Assembly: GCF_001665835.1 (NCBI RefSeq)
Contig: NZ_LZSX01000014.1
Span: 62,001 to 126,000 of the forward strand
DNA from: Mycobacterium colombiense
GTDB lineage: Bacteria > Actinomycetota > Actinomycetes > Mycobacteriales > Mycobacteriaceae
Reading direction: 5' to 3'
DNA: 64,000 nt
This document shows, piece by piece, positions 8,688 to 17,172 of this stretch (position 1 is its first letter; each line of letters begins with the position of its first letter). The notes under the pieces were generated by a model. That model saw nothing but the letters and a program-made list of their open reading frames with translations, did no database searches and was not told where the DNA came from. Position numbers and translations under genes: made by a program.

Positions 8688-9347
8688 ATGCTTGGGCAAC
8701 TTTACGATCGGGCACTGGGTGGGGAGCGATGTTGGATCCGTCATGAGGACGGCGAACTGCGGCCACTGCCGGCGCACCGATGGTTGGGTGTGCGACGTCC
8801 CGGTGATGGATCTGGCGACGCCTTCGTCTTCGACGAAGTCTTCGACGAAGCCGTCACGCAGATGTGCACCGGGCCGACAATCGAGCTGGGCTGCGGGCCG
8901 GGCCGGTTGGTGGCCAGGCTGATTCAGCGTGGCATCCCCGCCCTCGGCATCGACCGGTCCGCGACCGCGATCCAGCTTGCGGGCCGGGGTGGCGCGCCGG
9001 CCCTGCTGGGCGACGTGTTCGAGCCGCTGCCGGGAACGGGCCTGTGGCAGACGGTGCTGCTGGTCGACGGCAACGTCGGGCTCGGCGGGGACCCGCGCCG
9101 AATTCTCGGGCGCGCCTTCGAATTGCTGGCCCGCGGTGGCCGTTGCGTCGCCGAATTCGAGGCCGAGGCCATCGGAATCTGTTCGCGGTGGGTGCGGCTG
9201 GAGGCGGCGGGCGAGGTCGGGCCCTGGTTTCGGTGGGCATCCGTCGGGGTGGACAGCGCCGCCGCGCTGGCCGCGCAGGTGGGGCTGACGCTGACCGGCG
9301 TCAGCCTTGTCGGCGGCCGGGTGATCGCCGACCTGACGGCCAGGTAA
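8688..9347 (+). CDS. class I SAM-dependent methyltransferase
   Basis: This 219-aa protein has the SAM-binding motif ELGCGPGRLVARL followed by LGIDRS, LLGDVFE and a post-motif VLLVDGNVGLGG. The ATG at 8688 follows GAGG at a workable distance; an upstream start at 8571 would add 39 Arg-rich residues without family similarity. It probably methylates a small molecule; the substrate is unknown. It lies 173 bases after nirD on the same strand, so it could be read from that operon, but nothing else ties it to nitrogen metabolism. Confidence 0.75.
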   Translation: MLGQLYDRALGGERCWIRHEDGELRPLPAHRWLGVRRPGDGSGDAFVFDEVFDEAVTQMCTGPTIELGCGPGRLVARLIQRGIPALGIDRSATAIQLAGRGGAPALLGDVFEPLPGTGLWQTVLLVDGNVGLGGDPRRILGRAFELLARGGRCVAEFEAEAIGICSRWVRLEAAGEVGPWFRWASVGVDSAAALAAQVGLTLTGVSLVGGRVIADLTAR

Positions 9348-9515
9348 GCGTGTCGTTCACAGCAACATTCACCGACCTCAGCGAACCGCCAAAAACGGCT
9401 CAAACAGCGTAAATACCGAACTCAGCGAGCGCGCCGGGCAAAGCGTTCTCGCCACGTTCGCCCGTTCTACGGAAAGGTCAGTTTGCGAATCGCGGTGAGG
9501 GGTACAGTCCCCAGC

Positions 9516-10721
9516 ATGACGGTGAGCGGACCGGGCATTACCGATTGCGTGAAATGGTTGCTGCGGGCCCGCCCCGGTGACTATGCACTGGCGTTGAGTG
9601 TGGCGGGGGCTTCGCTGCCCGTGGTCGGTAAGCACCTTGAGCCGCTGGGCGGTTTGACCGCCATGGGTGTCTGGGGCGCCCGCCACGCACCGGAGGCGAT
9701 CTCCGCGGCGACCAAGGACTGGTTCACGCCCGGAATCAACGACGTCCGGCGTCGCGACCGGGAGAGCACCCAGCAGGTTTCCCTCGCCGCGTTGCGCGGG
9801 GTCGTGTCGGCCGCGGACCTCGAGATGGACTGGCCGGTCGCGGAGAAGACACCGCCGATCTGGGAAGGGCTGCGCCAGCGCCGCTACCTCTACCGCCGCG
9901 CCGTCCACTACGGCGACCACCCCGATCAGGTGCTCGACGTCTGGCGGCGCAAAGACCTGCCCGCGCAGCCCGCGCCGGTCTTGATCTTCCTGCCGGGCGG
10001 CGCCTGGGTGCACGGCAAGTGCATGGGCCAGGGGTCGGCGCTGATGTCCCGGCTCGCCGAACAGGGATGGGTTTGCCTGGCGGTCAACTACCGCGTCGCG
10101 CCGCACCACCGCTGGCCGCGCCACATCATCGACGTCAAGACCGCCATCGCGTGGGCCCGTGCCAACGTCGACAAGTTCGGCGGCGACCGCAATTTCGTTG
10201 CGATAGCAGGATGTTCGGCCGGGGGCCACCTGTGCGCGCTGGCCGGGCTGACGCCCGACGACCCACAGTTCCAGGCGAAGTTGCCCGAGGGCGCGGACAC
10301 CTCGGTGGACGCCGTCGTCGGGATCTACGGCCGCTACGACTGGGAGGACCGCTCGACGCCGGAGCGCGAACGGTTCGTCGAATTCCTGGAGCGGGTCGTG
10401 GTGAAGAAGTCGATCGCCCGTCGCCCCGAGATCTTCCGCGACGCGTCCCCGATCGCGCGGGTGCACCGCAATGCGCCACCCTTCCTGGTCATCCACGGCA
10501 GCAAGGACACCGTCATCCCCGTCGAGCAGGCGCGCAGCTTCGTCGAGCGGCTGCGGGCCGTGTCGCATTCGATGGTCGGCTACCTCGAATTCCCCGGGGC
10601 CGGCCACGGGTATGACCTCGTCGACGGCGAGCGCGCCGGCGCGGCCGCGCACGTCACCTCGCTGTTCCTCAACGAGATCTACCGCACCAAGACACGCGTC
10701 GGGGCAAAAGAGGTTATCTGA
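9516..10721 (+). CDS. lipC: carboxylesterase/lipase LipC
   Basis: This 401-aa alpha/beta hydrolase closely matches M. tuberculosis LipC (Rv0220, about 403 aa) over its whole length as recalled. The oxyanion region is LPGGAWVHG, the nucleophile elbow is GCSAGGHL, the acid lies in HGSKDTVIPV and the His in GAGHGYD. The ATG at 9516 gives MTVSGPGITDCVKWLLRARP, aligning with the LipC N-terminus. LipC is known as a cell-surface-associated esterase, but no clear signal peptide is seen here. It is followed after 44 bases by the WS/DGAT gene, as in other mycobacteria, suggesting linked esterase and acylglycerol metabolism. Confidence 0.9.
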   Translation: MTVSGPGITDCVKWLLRARPGDYALALSVAGASLPVVGKHLEPLGGLTAMGVWGARHAPEAISAATKDWFTPGINDVRRRDRESTQQVSLAALRGVVSAADLEMDWPVAEKTPPIWEGLRQRRYLYRRAVHYGDHPDQVLDVWRRKDLPAQPAPVLIFLPGGAWVHGKCMGQGSALMSRLAEQGWVCLAVNYRVAPHHRWPRHIIDVKTAIAWARANVDKFGGDRNFVAIAGCSAGGHLCALAGLTPDDPQFQAKLPEGADTSVDAVVGIYGRYDWEDRSTPERERFVEFLERVVVKKSIARRPEIFRDASPIARVHRNAPPFLVIHGSKDTVIPVEQARSFVERLRAVSHSMVGYLEFPGAGHGYDLVDGERAGAAAHVTSLFLNEIYRTKTRVGAKEVI

Positions 10722-10765
10722 ACCGCCACCGCTGAGTATGGTCCCTCTATGGGTAAGGGGCAGCG

Positions 10766-12175
10766 GTGAAGAGGCTTAGCGGGTGGGACTCTGTACTGCT
10801 GTACAGCGAAGCGCCGAACGTGCACATGCACACCATCAAAGCGGCTGTCATCGAACTCGACGCCGACCGCCGATCGCTGGACGTCAACGCGTTTCGCGAA
10901 GTCATCGCCGGGCGGCTGAACAAGCTCGATCCGTTCTGCTACCAGCTCGTCGAAGTGCCGTTCAGCTTCCATCACCCGATGTGGCGGGAGAACTGCGAAC
11001 TCGATCTGGACTATCACATCCGCCCCTGGCGGGTGTCGCCGCCGGGCGGCCGTCGCGAACTGGACGTGGCCATCGGGCAAATCGCCAGCACGCCGCTCGA
11101 TCGCAGCCGCCCGCTATGGGAGATGTACTTCGTGGATGGCTTGGCCAACAACCGGATTGCGGTCGTCGGCAAAATTCACCACGCCCTGGCCGACGGTGTC
11201 GCCTCGGCGAACCTGCTGGCACGCGGCATGGACCTGCAGCCGGGGCCGGAAGGCCAGACGTATATGTGCGACCCGGCTCCCACCACGCGGCAGCTGATGG
11301 CGTCGGCGTTCGCCGACCACCTACGCCATGTCGGGAGGCTGCCGCACACCATCCGCTACACCGCCCAGGGGTTGGGCCGGGTGCGTCGCAGCGCACGCAA
11401 ATTCTCGCCGGAGCTGACGCGGCCCTTCGAGCCGCCGCCGACCTTCATGAATCACAAGATCACCGCGGAACGGCGGTTCGCCACCGCCACGCTGGCACTG
11501 GCCGACGTCAAGGAGACCGGCAAGCGACTCGGGGCGACGATCAACGACATGGTGCTGGCCATCGCGTCCGGCGCGCTGCGCACCCTGCTGTTGCGGTACG
11601 ACGGCAAGGCCGTGCCGCTGCTGGCATCGGTGCCGATGAGTTTCGACTTCTCGCCCGAACGGATTTCCGGCAATCGTTTCACCGGTGTGCTGGTGGGCCT
11701 GCCGACCGATTCCGACGATCCGTTGGAGCGGGTGCGGTGCAGCCACGAGAACGCCATCGCCGCCAAGGAAAGCAACCAGCTGATCGGGCCGGAGCTGGTC
11801 AGCCGGTGGGCGGCCTACATGCCACCCGCGCCCACGCAGGCCTTCTTCCGGTGGGCGTCCGGGCGCGACGGGCACAACAAGATCCTCAACCTGAACATCT
11901 CGAATGTGCCCGGTCCCCGGGAACGCGGCCGGGTGGGCGGCGCGCTGGTCACCGAGATCTATTCGGTGGGCCCGCTGACCGCCGGCAGCGGCCTGAACAT
12001 CACCGTGTGGAGTTATGTCGATCAGCTCAACATCTCGGTGCTCTCCGACGGGTCCACGCTCGAGGACCCGCACGAGGTCTCCGAGGCCATGGTCGCCGAC
12101 TTCATCGAAATCCGCAGGGCGGCAGGGATTTCCGAGAAGCTGACGGTCATCGAGGCCGCGATGGCTCCGGCGTGA
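10766..12175 (+). CDS. wax ester synthase / diacylglycerol acyltransferase (Rv0221-like)
   Basis: This 469-aa WS/DGAT makes wax esters or triacylglycerol from acyl-CoA. The catalytic motif HHALADG is at residues 138-144, with the conserved C-terminal NISNVPGP region. Length equals that of Rv0221. The GTG at 10766 gives MKRLSGWDSVLLYSE, the usual N-terminus; an ATG at 10749 is out of frame. It sits between lipC (hydrolysis) and echA1 (acyl-CoA oxidation), a conserved mycobacterial cluster. It probably acts at the inner membrane face, but no membrane helix is obvious. Confidence 0.9.
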   Translation: MKRLSGWDSVLLYSEAPNVHMHTIKAAVIELDADRRSLDVNAFREVIAGRLNKLDPFCYQLVEVPFSFHHPMWRENCELDLDYHIRPWRVSPPGGRRELDVAIGQIASTPLDRSRPLWEMYFVDGLANNRIAVVGKIHHALADGVASANLLARGMDLQPGPEGQTYMCDPAPTTRQLMASAFADHLRHVGRLPHTIRYTAQGLGRVRRSARKFSPELTRPFEPPPTFMNHKITAERRFATATLALADVKETGKRLGATINDMVLAIASGALRTLLLRYDGKAVPLLASVPMSFDFSPERISGNRFTGVLVGLPTDSDDPLERVRCSHENAIAAKESNQLIGPELVSRWAAYMPPAPTQAFFRWASGRDGHNKILNLNISNVPGPRERGRVGGALVTEIYSVGPLTAGSGLNITVWSYVDQLNISVLSDGSTLEDPHEVSEAMVADFIEIRRAAGISEKLTVIEAAMAPA

Positions 12176-12296
12176 TCGGCCCGGGTCGGTAGATAATCGC
12201 CTGCGCCGGTAATTGGGATCTCGGGGGACGTTAACGCCATTTCCGCCGGCGGTTACCATCGGTCCGACAGGAGCTATCTGAAAGCCACCCATCCCT

Positions 12297-12303
12297 GAAG
12301 GAG
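12297..12303 (+). promoter_or_regulatory. Shine-Dalgarno deciding the echA1 start
   Basis: GAAGGAG lies 2 bases from the GTG at 12306 and 11 bases from the GTG at 12315; only the second spacing is usable, so echA1 is placed at 12315. Confidence 0.5.
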
Positions 12304-12314
12304 CTGTGCGGCAC

Positions 12315-13100
12315 GTGAGCACTGGGAACGACGACGCCAACGAACCCGAAGTTCTGGTCGAACAACGGGATCGAATCCTCATCATCACGATCAACCGGCC
12401 GAAGGCCAAGAACGCGGTCAACTCCGCGGTCGCCAACGGCCTGGCCGCCGCCGTCGATCGGCTCGACAACGAGACCGGCCTTTCGGTGGGCATCCTCACC
12501 GGGGCGGGCGGCTCGTTCTGCGCGGGCATGGATCTCAAGGCCTTCGCCCGCGGCGAACTGCCCATCGTCGAGGGCCGCGGCATGGGCTTCACCGAGCGTC
12601 CGCCGGTCAAGCCGCTCATCGCGGCGGTCGAGGGCTACGCGCTGGCCGGCGGCACCGAGCTGGCACTGGCCACCGATTTGATCGTGGCCTCGAAGGACTC
12701 GGCGTTCGGCATCCCGGAGGTCAAGCGTGGCCTGGTCGCCGGCGGCGGCGGGCTGCTGCGGTTACCGCAGCGCATTCCATCCGCGATCGCCATGGAACTG
12801 GCACTGACCGGTGAAAACCTGAGCGCCGAGCGGGCGCACGCGCTGGGCATGGTCAACGTGCTGGCCGACCCGGGCAGCGCGCTGGACGCCGCGATCGAGC
12901 TGGCCGAAAAGATCGCGGCCAACGGGCCGCTCGCGGTGGCCGCCACCAAGCGGATCATCGTGGAGTCCCGCGGCTGGAGCCCCGAGGAGATGTTCGCCGA
13001 GCAGAACAAGCTGCTGACTCCGGTATTCTCCTCCAACGACGCCAAGGAAGGCGCGATCGCCTTCGCGGAGAAGCGCCCACCCAAGTGGACGGGCACCTAA
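12315..13100 (+). CDS. echA1: enoyl-CoA hydratase/isomerase EchA1
   Basis: This 261-aa crotonase has both oxyanion-hole segments, GAGGSFCAGMDLKAF and EGYALAGGTELALATDL, and the catalytic Glu region GIPEVKRGL. It hydrates or isomerises enoyl-CoA esters in beta-oxidation. The position after the WS/DGAT gene matches Rv0222. The last 11 codons (ending KRPPKWTGT) are repeated 1.27 kb downstream at 14336-14367, with a TetR/ICMT pair in between. Its TAA stop overlaps the stop of the convergent TetR gene. Confidence 0.92.
   Translation: MSTGNDDANEPEVLVEQRDRILIITINRPKAKNAVNSAVANGLAAAVDRLDNETGLSVGILTGAGGSFCAGMDLKAFARGELPIVEGRGMGFTERPPVKPLIAAVEGYALAGGTELALATDLIVASKDSAFGIPEVKRGLVAGGGGLLRLPQRIPSAIAMELALTGENLSAERAHALGMVNVLADPGSALDAAIELAEKIAANGPLAVAATKRIIVESRGWSPEEMFAEQNKLLTPVFSSNDAKEGAIAFAEKRPPKWTGT
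13067..13098 (+). repeat. direct repeat, copy 1 (echA1 3' end)
   Basis: A 32-base stretch with one mismatch to 14336-14367; the inner 28 bases (13071-13098) are identical. It encodes the C-terminal EKRPPKWTGT of EchA1. Together the copies bound a 1.24-kb segment holding a TetR gene and an ICMT-like gene, like the att duplication left by integration into a gene 3' end. Confidence 0.85.
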
Positions 13101-13687
13101 CCGACGAGGTAGCGCTGCACGGTCGGCCCTAGCCAACCGACCAAGTCTTCGATCGATGTGGACGCGAGCGGCTCGATCCTCAGCTGGTAGCGCGCGAACG
13201 CCAGTCCCGCGAGATGGCTGGCCACCAGCTCGACCCGCAGCTCAGCGTCGGCGACCCCGAATTCCGTCGCGATCCGCTTCGCGATGGGGCCGGCAAGGCT
13301 GTCGTGCAACACCTTTCGGGCCTGGGGGTGAATCGCCGCCGAACGCCACAGCGTCAGGAACGGCTCGTAGACTGCGCCTTCGTCCCAGTGCTCGAGGAAG
13401 CGGCGCACCAGCTTCGGGCCGATCCGTTCGGTCCCCTCGTCCAGGAGCGCGGCCAGCTGGTGCAACGGGTGCTCGGGACCGGTCAGCGTGGACGCGGTGA
13501 ACAGGCCTTCCTTGTTGCCGAAAAAGTAGTAGACCATCGCGACGTCCACACCAGCGTCGGCCGCGATCGCGCGGACGGTGGCCCGCTCGTATCCGTCGCG
13601 CATGAAGCGTTCGCGCGCCGCATCGATGATGCGCTGTCTGTTCAGTTGACCGGTGCGCCACCGGCCGGCGCGCCGCGGTTCCGGCAT
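13097..13687 (-). CDS. TetR family transcriptional regulator
   Basis: This 196-aa TetR repressor has an N-terminal helix-turn-helix (RIIDAARERFMRDGYERATV then IAADAGVDVAMVYYFFGNKE, about residues 19-60) and a C-terminal ligand domain. It is divergent from the ICMT-like gene, sharing a 99-base control region with two related operator-like elements, so it probably represses itself and that gene. Its TAG stop uses bases within the direct-repeat copy, directly abutting the echA1 stop. It is absent from the equivalent tuberculosis interval and lies within the repeat-bounded islet. Confidence 0.85.
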   Translation of the reverse strand: MPEPRRAGRWRTGQLNRQRIIDAARERFMRDGYERATVRAIAADAGVDVAMVYYFFGNKEGLFTASTLTGPEHPLHQLAALLDEGTERIGPKLVRRFLEHWDEGAVYEPFLTLWRSAAIHPQARKVLHDSLAGPIAKRIATEFGVADAELRVELVASHLAGLAFARYQLRIEPLASTSIEDLVGWLGPTVQRYLVG

Positions 13688-13695
13688 GCCCGACA

Positions 13696-13723
13696 GAATA
13701 CTTCAACAGGCGTTGGCGTATGC
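13696..13723. promoter_or_regulatory. candidate TetR operator
   Basis: An imperfect 28-base palindrome of form GNATAC-N2-CAAC-N4-GTTG-N2-GTATNC starts 9 bases upstream of the TetR start codon. A related, more degenerate element, GAACGGACGTTGGAGTATTC, lies at 13750-13769 near the ICMT start. Both fit autoregulation and control of the divergent gene. Confidence 0.55.
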
Positions 13724-13786
13724 CCCCCTGCGGCGTACGTTTGGTTGTTGAACGGACGTTGGAGTATTCGACGAAGGAGGTTTGCC

Positions 13787-14329
13787 ATGGTGACAAGCAC
13801 GCGACGACCCCTTTGGTGGCGACACCTGATGTCTGTCCTGCTGTTCCCGGTGACGGTCACGCTCGTCGTCCCAGCCCTGATCGTCATCCCGGCGGGCGTG
13901 CGAGTGTCGCAGCTCGATACCGCGCTGACGGTCGGGCTGATCACGGCCGGCTGCTTGCTGATCGGCGCCGGCTTGGGCCTGATGATCTGGACGAACGTGC
14001 TGTTTGACCGAGTGGGCGAGGGGACGCTTGGGCTGGGCGATGTCATGGGGGAGCCGGTCCATCTGGTCGTACGTGGCCCATACCGGCACGTGCGCAACCC
14101 GATGATCACCGGCGTGCTGTGCATCCTGCTCGGTGAGGCGGCCATCACCGCGTCGGGCGCGCTATTGCTTTGGTTCGCAATCTTTTTCACGTTCCAGGCG
14201 ATCGCCATTCGGTTCTGGGAGGAGCCCCATCTCACCGAGCGCTATGGCGATGAATACGTCGACTACCGGGGTAACGTGCCGCGCTGGGTCCCGCGCATCT
14301 CGGCCTGGGATCCGCCCGGTCGTCGCTGA
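13787..14329 (+). CDS. isoprenylcysteine carboxyl methyltransferase-like membrane protein
   Basis: This 180-aa membrane protein has about four hydrophobic segments and the ICMT/PEMT-type SAM-binding signature: RGPYRHVRNPM, then EEPHLTERYGDEYVDYR near the C-terminus. Bacterial members methylate unknown lipid or isoprenoid-like substrates. An AAGGAGG ribosome site (13774-13780) precedes the ATG by 6 bases. It forms a regulator-target pair with the divergent TetR and lies inside the segment bounded by direct repeats. Confidence 0.8.
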   Translation: MVTSTRRPLWWRHLMSVLLFPVTVTLVVPALIVIPAGVRVSQLDTALTVGLITAGCLLIGAGLGLMIWTNVLFDRVGEGTLGLGDVMGEPVHLVVRGPYRHVRNPMITGVLCILLGEAAITASGALLLWFAIFFTFQAIAIRFWEEPHLTERYGDEYVDYRGNVPRWVPRISAWDPPGRR

Positions 14330-14335
14330 GGCGGT

Positions 14336-14367
14336 GGAAAAGCGCCCACCCAAGTGGACGGGCACCT
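14336..14367 (+). repeat. direct repeat, copy 2 (detached echA1 3' end)
   Basis: This is a second copy of the echA1 3' end, 32 bases with one mismatch. It reads in frame as VEKRPPKWTGT followed by TGA, but is not attached to any gene. It lies between the stops of the ICMT-like gene and the aquaporin gene, marking the right edge of the islet. Confidence 0.85.
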
Positions 14368-14370
14368 GAT

Positions 14371-15390
14371 CTAGGCGGCCTGATCCTCTTCTGCCGCTGA
14401 GCTTTCCGCGTCCGCGCTGTCCTCGGCGGTGACGGGGCCGGCCACCCTCGATGCGGCGTCGGTGGTCGGCAGCGGGGCCAGACCCGGCTCCGGGGTCAGC
14501 AGCATGGTCGCGCGCGCGTCCAGCACGTGGCCGATGAAGAAGTCGTAGAGGAAGATCCCGATCACGGCGCCGACCAGGGGGCCGACGATCGGGATCCACC
14601 AGTACTGCGTGGTGCCGCCGTAATCACCGGAGAATGCCAGCTTCCCCCAGCCCATGAAGTAGGTGAACACGCGCGGACCCAGGTCGCGGGCGGGGTTGAG
14701 CGCGTAGCCAGCGTTGGTGCCGTACGAGCACCCGATCACCGCGACGACGAAGCCGATGATCAGCGGCGCCATGTTGCCCGCCGGCGCCTGGTTGCGGTGG
14801 TCGATCAGCGCGGCGATCAGGACCACCAGGATGGCGGTCCCGACCAGCTGGTCCACCAGCGGTCCCAGGTAGCCGCCGTGGAAGTACTGGGCGGGAAACG
14901 TCGCGAAGATCGAGTAGGTGTCCTGTGACTCCGGCCTGCTCAGCTGGTTGGCCGCGTTGTAGTCGTCGATGGCCGAGCCGTAGACGGCGTATACCGCCGC
15001 GGCGGCGCTGAACGCCCCGAGCAGCTGGGCGATCCAGTACGGAATGACGTTGCGCCAGTCGAACTTTCGCGCCACGGCGAAGGCCAGCGTGACCGCGGGG
15101 TTCAGGTGCGCACCGCTGATACCGCCGGCGACGTAGGCCGCGAGCATCACCGCGAACGCCCAGCCGAACACGATGATCAGCCAGTTCGCCGGGCCGAACG
15201 GCACGGTCTGCCGGCCCGACCCGGGCAACCCGACGACGTTGAGCGCGCAGGTGCCGAGTCCGAGCAGCAGCAGGATGAAGGTGCCGAAGAACTCGGCGAG
15301 CATGGCGCCGGGCAGCCCGGCGCGCAGTCTGGTCATCGTGGTGACGGTTGCCCGGGTCTGTTCTTCCAGCCTTGTCGATGTCGATTCCAC
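14371..15390 (-). CDS. MIP family aquaglyceroporin
   Basis: This 339-aa channel has six membrane helices and the two half-helix NPA boxes, HLNPAVT and ALNPARD. The Asp after the second box (NPARD) is the usual mark of glycerol-conducting members, so glycerol or another small polyol or water is likely. An N-terminal cytoplasmic tail of about 25 residues and an acidic C-terminal tail of about 45 residues extend beyond the core. It has no counterpart at this place in M. tuberculosis. The GTG start follows GGGAA. No glycerol kinase gene is adjacent. Confidence 0.88.
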   Translation of the reverse strand: MESTSTRLEEQTRATVTTMTRLRAGLPGAMLAEFFGTFILLLLGLGTCALNVVGLPGSGRQTVPFGPANWLIIVFGWAFAVMLAAYVAGGISGAHLNPAVTLAFAVARKFDWRNVIPYWIAQLLGAFSAAAAVYAVYGSAIDDYNAANQLSRPESQDTYSIFATFPAQYFHGGYLGPLVDQLVGTAILVVLIAALIDHRNQAPAGNMAPLIIGFVVAVIGCSYGTNAGYALNPARDLGPRVFTYFMGWGKLAFSGDYGGTTQYWWIPIVGPLVGAVIGIFLYDFFIGHVLDARATMLLTPEPGLAPLPTTDAASRVAGPVTAEDSADAESSAAEEDQAA

Positions 15391-15462
15391 GTGGTTCCCA
15401 ACTAGGTCGGCGGTCTACGCCGTCGGGCGCCTGCAGCGACGGCCCGGGCGGAGCTTCGGGTG

Positions 15463-15472
15463 GGGTTAACCC
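15463..15472. promoter_or_regulatory. GGGTTAACCC palindrome upstream of aquaporin
   Basis: A perfect 10-bp palindrome lies 73 bases upstream of the aquaporin start in the 235-base region shared with the divergent ligase gene. A second weaker inverted repeat (TAGTT-N10-AACTA, 15545-15564) lies nearer the ligase. Either could be an operator. Confidence 0.3.
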
Positions 15473-15625
15473 ACCGTCAGCTGCGGGTAAACCTCGCCGG
15501 CATGCTCGGGCGATGCGATCGGCTGACGGTGCTGGGTCGCAAGATAGTTGCGTGATCTAAACTACAGTCGGGCATGACACTTTTGGTCAGCTTTGTAACG
15601 CGTGGATACCGGAGAAAGATCGAGG

Positions 15626-17152
15626 ATGAGCATTTCGCTGCTGCTCGAGATGGCCGCGTCGGGCGACGCCGAGCGCACCGCGGTGGTGTCGGGCGACCTG
15701 CGGCTGACAACGCAACAGCTCAGCGATCTCGCCGACGGCGGCGCGGGGGTGATCGCCGGGTCGAATGCCAAGCACGTCGCGTACGTGGGCACCGGCGGCG
15801 CGATGCTGCCGGTGCTGATCTTCGCCGCGGCGCGCGCCGGGGTGGCCTTCACGCCGATCAATTACCGGCTCTCCGCCGAGGGCATCCAGGCACTGATCGA
15901 GCGGCTGCCCGAACCGTTGGTGATCGTCGACCGCCGCTACCGCGACGCGGTCGGCGACGTGTCGGACCGGGTGATGGACTCCGACGACTTTTTGGCGGCC
16001 GCGCGCACCGCCGAGCCGGCCACTGAAGGTCTCGCGTTCCCCGACCCGGACTCCGTCGCGATCGTGCTGTTCACCTCGGGCACCACGTCGCAGCCCAAGG
16101 CCGTCGAACTCTCGCACAACAACCTGACCAGTTACGTCACCGGGACCGTCGAATTCGGAGCGGCCTCCGACACCGACGCCGCCCTGATCTGCGTGCCGCC
16201 GTACCACATCGCCGGGGTCAGCGCCGCGCTCTCGAATCTGTATGCCGGCCGCAAGATGGTGTACCTGCCGAATTTCGATGCGCAGGAATGGGTTCGGCTG
16301 ATCAACACCGAGAATGTCACCACCGCGACGGTGGTGCCGACCATGCTGGACCGCATCATCACCGTGCTGGAGAACGGCGACGGGCCGGCCATCGAGCTGC
16401 CGTCGCTGCGCAACCTGGCCTACGGCGGCTCGAAGGTGGGGCTGCCGCTGGTCCGCCGGGCACTCGAGCTGCTGCCCAACGTGGGCTTCGTCAACGCCTA
16501 CGGCCTGACCGAGACCAGCTCGACGATCGCGGTGCTGACGCCCGACGACCATCGCGTCGCGCAGGCGGCGGAAGGCCCCGACGGCGCGCGCCGCCTCGGC
16601 TCCGTCGGCCAGGCGGTGGCGGGCGTCGAGCTGCAGATCCGCGACGAGGCGGGCAATGTGTTGCCGCCGGGCGAGACCGGCGAGCTGTTCGTGCGGGGCG
16701 AGCAGGTGTCGGGCCGCTACACCGGGATCGGTTCGGTGCTCGACGAAAACGGTTGGTTCCCCACCAAGGACATCGCCATGCTCGACGACGAGGGCTACCT
16801 GTTCATCGGCGGGCGCAGCGACGACACCATCATCCGCGGCGGCGAGAACATCGCACCCGCCGAGTTGGAAGAGGTCCTGGTCGAGCATCCCCACGTGCGT
16901 GACGTCGCCGTGGTCGGTGTCGAGGACCCGCAGTGGGGCCAGGCGATCGTCGCGGTCGTGGTGCCGGCGGCGGGCGTGGACCCCGACCCCGAAGAATTGC
17001 GGGAATTCGTCCGCAAGAGTTTGCGCGGTTCGCGCACCCCCGACGAGGTAGTGTTTCGCGACGAGCTGCCCACCACCGCTACCGGCAAGGTCTTGCGGCG
17101 GGAGATCATCCAGACCCTCACGGGATTGCGCGCCGCACCGGCCCAGAAGTAA
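15626..17152 (+). CDS. acyl-CoA synthetase / AMP-dependent ligase (FadD-like)
   Basis: This 508-aa adenylate-forming enzyme activates a carboxylic acid as acyl-AMP and then acyl-CoA. Visible motifs are the P-loop IVLFTSGTTSQPKAVELSH, the A5 motif NAYGLTETSS, the hinge region GYLFIGGRSDDTIIRGGENI with the following AELEEVL, and the C-terminal lysine motif TATGKVLRRE. The ATG at 15626 is preceded by GGAGAAAGATCGAGG; a start at 15602 would add 8 residues. The 98-aa gene follows after 20 bases, and a TetR and a crotonase gene lie beyond, suggesting a small degradative unit for an unidentified acid. Confidence 0.85.
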   Translation: MSISLLLEMAASGDAERTAVVSGDLRLTTQQLSDLADGGAGVIAGSNAKHVAYVGTGGAMLPVLIFAAARAGVAFTPINYRLSAEGIQALIERLPEPLVIVDRRYRDAVGDVSDRVMDSDDFLAAARTAEPATEGLAFPDPDSVAIVLFTSGTTSQPKAVELSHNNLTSYVTGTVEFGAASDTDAALICVPPYHIAGVSAALSNLYAGRKMVYLPNFDAQEWVRLINTENVTTATVVPTMLDRIITVLENGDGPAIELPSLRNLAYGGSKVGLPLVRRALELLPNVGFVNAYGLTETSSTIAVLTPDDHRVAQAAEGPDGARRLGSVGQAVAGVELQIRDEAGNVLPPGETGELFVRGEQVSGRYTGIGSVLDENGWFPTKDIAMLDDEGYLFIGGRSDDTIIRGGENIAPAELEEVLVEHPHVRDVAVVGVEDPQWGQAIVAVVVPAAGVDPDPEELREFVRKSLRGSRTPDEVVFRDELPTTATGKVLRREIIQTLTGLRAAPAQK

Positions 17153-17172
17153 GCGATCAAGGACGGAAATCA

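Noticed and set aside
9378..10652. A 424-codon minus-strand open frame opposite lipC
   Set aside because: LipC matches a known family over its whole length; the antisense frame has no recognisable domain.
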